A DNA stretch of 43,152 bases, from positions 44,992-88,143 of the forward strand of contig MU130002.1 of NCBI GenBank assembly GCA_015039465.1, written 5' to 3'. Both the position numbers and the translations under genes were made by a program. This document shows positions 40,153 through 43,152 of this stretch, one piece after another (the first letter of the stretch is position 1; every line of letters starts with the position of its first letter). The DNA is from Phlegmacium glaucopus (lineage: Eukaryota; Basidiomycota; Agaricomycetes; Agaricales; Cortinariaceae). The notes beneath the pieces were generated by a model that searched no databases, was not told where the DNA came from, and saw only the letters and a program-made list of their open reading frames with translations.

Positions 40153-43152
40153 AAAGAAGTCCTTCTTAACTTACAAAATGTCGTTGTAATAGGGACGATA
40201 ACACTACAATCAGTGGATGCGGTGGATGTGACAGTAATACTTTGTTCTGGAACGGCCACGCAGTTTGTAACGTATAAACCTTTAAACGATAATTTTACCT
40301 ATATAAATAGATCAAAGGTTCTAGAAGAGATCATACCGCCACAAAAGACACAACTCCTAGGTCAATAAGGTCAACAGAATAGTTTAATCGTGGTGCTAAG
40401 CTCCACACAGGAAGAGCCAGCGTAAACGAGAAAGAGAATGCAAGACGAAAAGTCCGTTTCAGAGTAATCTAGCGTACTGACTTAAAGACGTGTTTTGTCT
40501 TAACGACCTGAGCAAGCGTCTATTCGGAGGCGTATAACGACTACAGGGTTGGTGTTGAGTCATACTTCTGCTATAACCTAAGTCCTTGCGGTGTAAGAGG
40601 ACCAGACGACTTAGGGGATCACCATGAAGTTGTGGTAGGTTGGCCTGTAAGGTCGACGTATAGCCACCGCTCGTTAACAAGTTTGCATTAACATAGTTAG
40701 ACTAGTAGCCTGGATGCACTCAAAAGTATAAAATATGTATTGGTTATAGTTAATATTACTAAACGTCACCTAGCCCTTTCTGCAGATACGACTACCGAAA
40801 TGAACCACTCAAACCTACTACAAAAAGGTTGGAATAATGTCAATTATCAGCTGTTACCTATCCTCTCTACGTGAAGTAAGGTAGTTGGCGACTACGGACC
40901 AAGTTAGAGGGGTCTTTTCCTCCACACCGTATACGACGTGTTCTTAGTACCCAAGTCTTACTTTGTTAGGCACTATTGTAGGACAAGCCAAGACGCATAC
41001 TACTTCAAGCTATGGCCTTTCCATCCTTTGTACGAGCAAAGCCGAGAACAATGAAGCGGACTCCGTTAGAAAAGTTCAGGAGGTGGTCACGCGAAACCTT
41101 GCACTAGACCTCGATAAACTGCGACCACTATTCTGTCTTCAACCGCTTGCTCCTGAATGCAATTCCAATCGGTAGAAAAATTCTAGACAACCCGTCAGAA
41201 AACTATAAAAGCATGATCGCCTCCCGTCTTCCACTCTGCGGAGTTTCGCGAGAACACTCGAGACAAAATAGAAAAACTATCCGATCTCAGTGGGACCGTT
41301 CTCGGTAGATAAGTAGCCGGCTGTATGAAGACGAGCTGCTGTAAGAACGACGGAACCTACACGTGTGCATGCACGATACGTAAGGGACAGAAGTGACAGA
41401 AAAAACACGACTTGGTCCCACTGCTAATCGAGCAGGACCTAGTAACTGGCCACAAAAGCTCCGCTAAATCACTCCCCTTCTTGTCACAATGAACACCATT
41501 CCCTATTTGTTAAAAAAATCCTTTAAAGAGCCCAACTATTACAGAGGACTTTCTGTGTATTACAGCGGGAGCGATGCGGGTAACGAGTTGTACACCACAG
41601 CTAACCAGTTCTACCATGACACGCTTCAGTTCCCTAGCTTGTGAAGCGAAGATGAAATCAGTTACTGGGGAGAGATTATTGTCTTCGTCTCGTTCTTCAA
41701 GGCCCTTGTGAGTAACTTCTTTATTTCTGGTGTTAGTTTTCCCTGTTCGGATGTCTACCTTTCGAGCACTAACGTCTTCTTTAACGTCTCCCTGTACAAT
41801 GTACCTTCAGATAGTTTGATATGGAAAGACCTAATCCTCCTCTGATAGGAGAAGAGAAGAAAAGCTAGACATAAAGACGAAGTGAGGATTGTCGAACCCA
41901 CTTGTGAAAGGTCCAGACCAAGGAACCTATAACCCCAAGGTTCATACTTTTGGTGTGCAGGAGACTCCAGTTAGGTAGGGGCATCCCGAGAAAGAAAATG
42001 GCTAAGCCGAGTCGTAACTACCGAACGAGTTTAGGTCAATGGAGTAGGTTAAAAGAGAATAAGACACATGTTACCAACGCTAAAAGCGACGCAGCCTTTA
42101 GCAGAAATAGATACCTTCAGAGTCCCGTAGCTCCTCATAGTCGCGAAGTAACCAACTAAGCCAGAACCCTTCGTGTGAAGCCACTCAAGCTTCCTTTGTA
42201 TCGATTAGTGAACTGCTGAGTCCTTTGGAGTATCTACCGATCTGCTCTGCGGATGTCCTTCTTAGTAACGAGCTACATGGGTTCTATATGCGCGACAGCT
42301 GCCAGGATATGGGTTACGTTAACACTGCGACTTACTTTAGCCCTATTGCTACGAGTGATTTGAACAACAATAGCAGTAGAAATGGGGTTATAAGAACAAG
42401 GGACCATAACGGCAGCGGTACAACCCACGAAGAGACCCATTAGAGATAAACGCTCGAGTTAATAGGCAGTCTGCGCTCTACTCCATCCGTTTGTGACCGA
42501 TAGTGTAACTATATGGCAAGTGTATACAATAAGTCGTTACGTGCAAGGGGCGATGATCGATTAAAATCGCGTCGTTAACACCCATATCCATTGCAAGTAG
42601 ACGAAGAATTGAATTTGTGTGATAATTACACCTGGTCAGAGTTAAGCGCGTATACCACGAGTCCAAGGAAAGTTTTGGCTCAGAGACCTTGCTTATTTAG
42701 TGATGCAGGCTCAACGCGCTTACAGGATGTTAGATTTAGCTACCTAACCACATTCTTAGCTGCAGAATCCCTGATAAAAGTGACGACGTGATCGAAGAAT
42801 AGATCAAATGCCGGCAAGCCAACCCCGACCATTGTGGCCCAAGAGTAACTTATACCAGCAACTTAAAACGTTAGACTAGAACCAGACCCAATCTAAAAAG
42901 TTGCTAAAACTTCACCTTTCGTTGTCCATTCCTCGGAGTACTACACACTATGTATTTTATAAAATTGTAGTAAGCATCAGACCTCGCGTAGGTTCCTATG
43001 TAACTATAGCTTGTACTTGGTCTTCGTTGACTCTTACCCTTCGGGGGACGACGTACCGGATGATCGCCGCTAGAGGCACATCTTTTGGAAAGTCGAGCGA
43101 TAAGTCTCCACGCCGAGTACAACTTTCGTGTTAGTATTTGAGTACCAAGAAG
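40153..43152. other. Segment reversed without complementing (probable artefact)
   Basis: Neither strand codes for anything here. The base-by-base complement, read left to right, encodes a continuous ABCC transporter segment that ends exactly where the minus-strand NBD2 piece (40145 downward) begins. Reversing the stored string in place therefore restores one gene. Its last 44 bases (43109-43152) are the 5' part of an intron whose 3' part is at 40146-40152 or a little more, so the left edge lies between about 40148 and 40174. An edge at 40153 would make it exactly 3,000 bases. No inversion or other known rearrangement yields a reversed, uncomplemented strand. Confidence 0.93.
40183..43108. CDS. 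Same ABCC transporter: TMD1 end, NBD1, TMD2, linker (stored reversed)
   Basis: Coordinates are of the stored sequence; the coding strand is its complement read left to right. Pieces: end of TMD1 (VMLVTYATYTVIMKQDL, 40183-40260), SLDRMTEFLHKTELLD and the NBD1 start (40455-40716), Walker A GPTGSGKTS split by an intron (40717-40767), GEMHFIPS and Q-loop AAQESWVQNETIRDNI (40863-41021), LERDLELFDAGDKTEVGERG, signature LSGGQK (the last part in a 13-base exon, 41219-41231), Walker B ILLLDDILAALD (Asp for Glu, normal for ABCC NBD1) and H-loop VTHN (41554). TMD2 runs from GLGGDYPLLFF to SIRAYGA, then SLERIQGYIDIEHEP and RYSE. About 718 codons in 15 pieces, all phases consistent. The N-terminal part is beyond the window. 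Confidence 0.9.

Noticed and set aside
40459..42791. Several 60-73-codon frames in the last 3 kb
   Set aside because: They arise by chance in uncomplemented sequence and encode nothing recognisable.
40153..43152. A second, head-to-head ABC transporter on the plus strand that was merely complemented
   Set aside because: It would start in TMD1 and stop in the linker exactly where the minus-strand piece lacks everything before NBD2, and the split intron and phase-0 junction fit one gene. In-place reversal is simpler.

Overview
The window looks like a fungal nuclear genome, most likely a basidiomycete (Agaricomycetes). Genes are broken by many short introns of about 45-70 bases with GT...AG ends and TAAC/CTAAC-like branch sites. 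The retroelements, hAT-type miniature elements and the tyrosine-recombinase remnant are all of types common in mushroom-forming fungi. I cannot name the species.

Bases 1 to about 17,000 are a repeat-rich compartment. 1-5407 is the 3' part of a chromodomain Ty3/Gypsy element. It holds an interrupted pol, an antisense Zn2Cys6-type gene between pol and the 3' LTR, and a 1.7 kb LTR containing a minisatellite. A 573-bp solo LTR of the same family sits in reverse orientation inside pol, with a CTACA target duplication. 5487-6301 is a terminal-inverted-repeat element. 6685-12768 is a second Gypsy element on the minus strand, with 146-bp LTRs and a pol inactivated by three in-frame TGA codons and a frameshift. 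12,769-16,930 holds tandem repeats, a tyrosine recombinase remnant, two hAT-like miniature elements and a long near-perfect palindrome.

From about 18.2 kb the window is a gene-rich housekeeping region: importin-7/8-type karyopherin (+), ARP6 (-), a TANGO2/NRDE protein (+), a Zn2Cys6 transcription factor (-), a base-exchange-type phosphatidylserine synthase (+), a KIN17 protein (+) and an ABCC-type ABC transporter (-). ARP6 and TANGO2 diverge from a 309-bp intergenic region. They form no evident pathway; this is ordinary fungal gene content covering nuclear import, chromatin remodelling, lipid synthesis, DNA/RNA metabolism and transport.

The strongest anomaly is the last ~3.0 kb, about 40,153-43,152. 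On either strand it reads as nothing. When the displayed bases are complemented but not reversed, it becomes the missing upstream part of the ABC transporter: the end of TMD1, NBD1, TMD2 and the linker to NBD2, with 15 exon pieces in consistent phase. The segment has therefore been reversed without complementing. A DNA inversion cannot do this, so it is most likely a data-handling artefact or deliberate edit. The break falls in an intron, and a left edge at 40,153 would make the segment exactly 3,000 bases. I found no convincing new biological system. The most interesting biology is the antisense Zn2Cys6 gene in the first retroelement and the CpG-type decay of the second.
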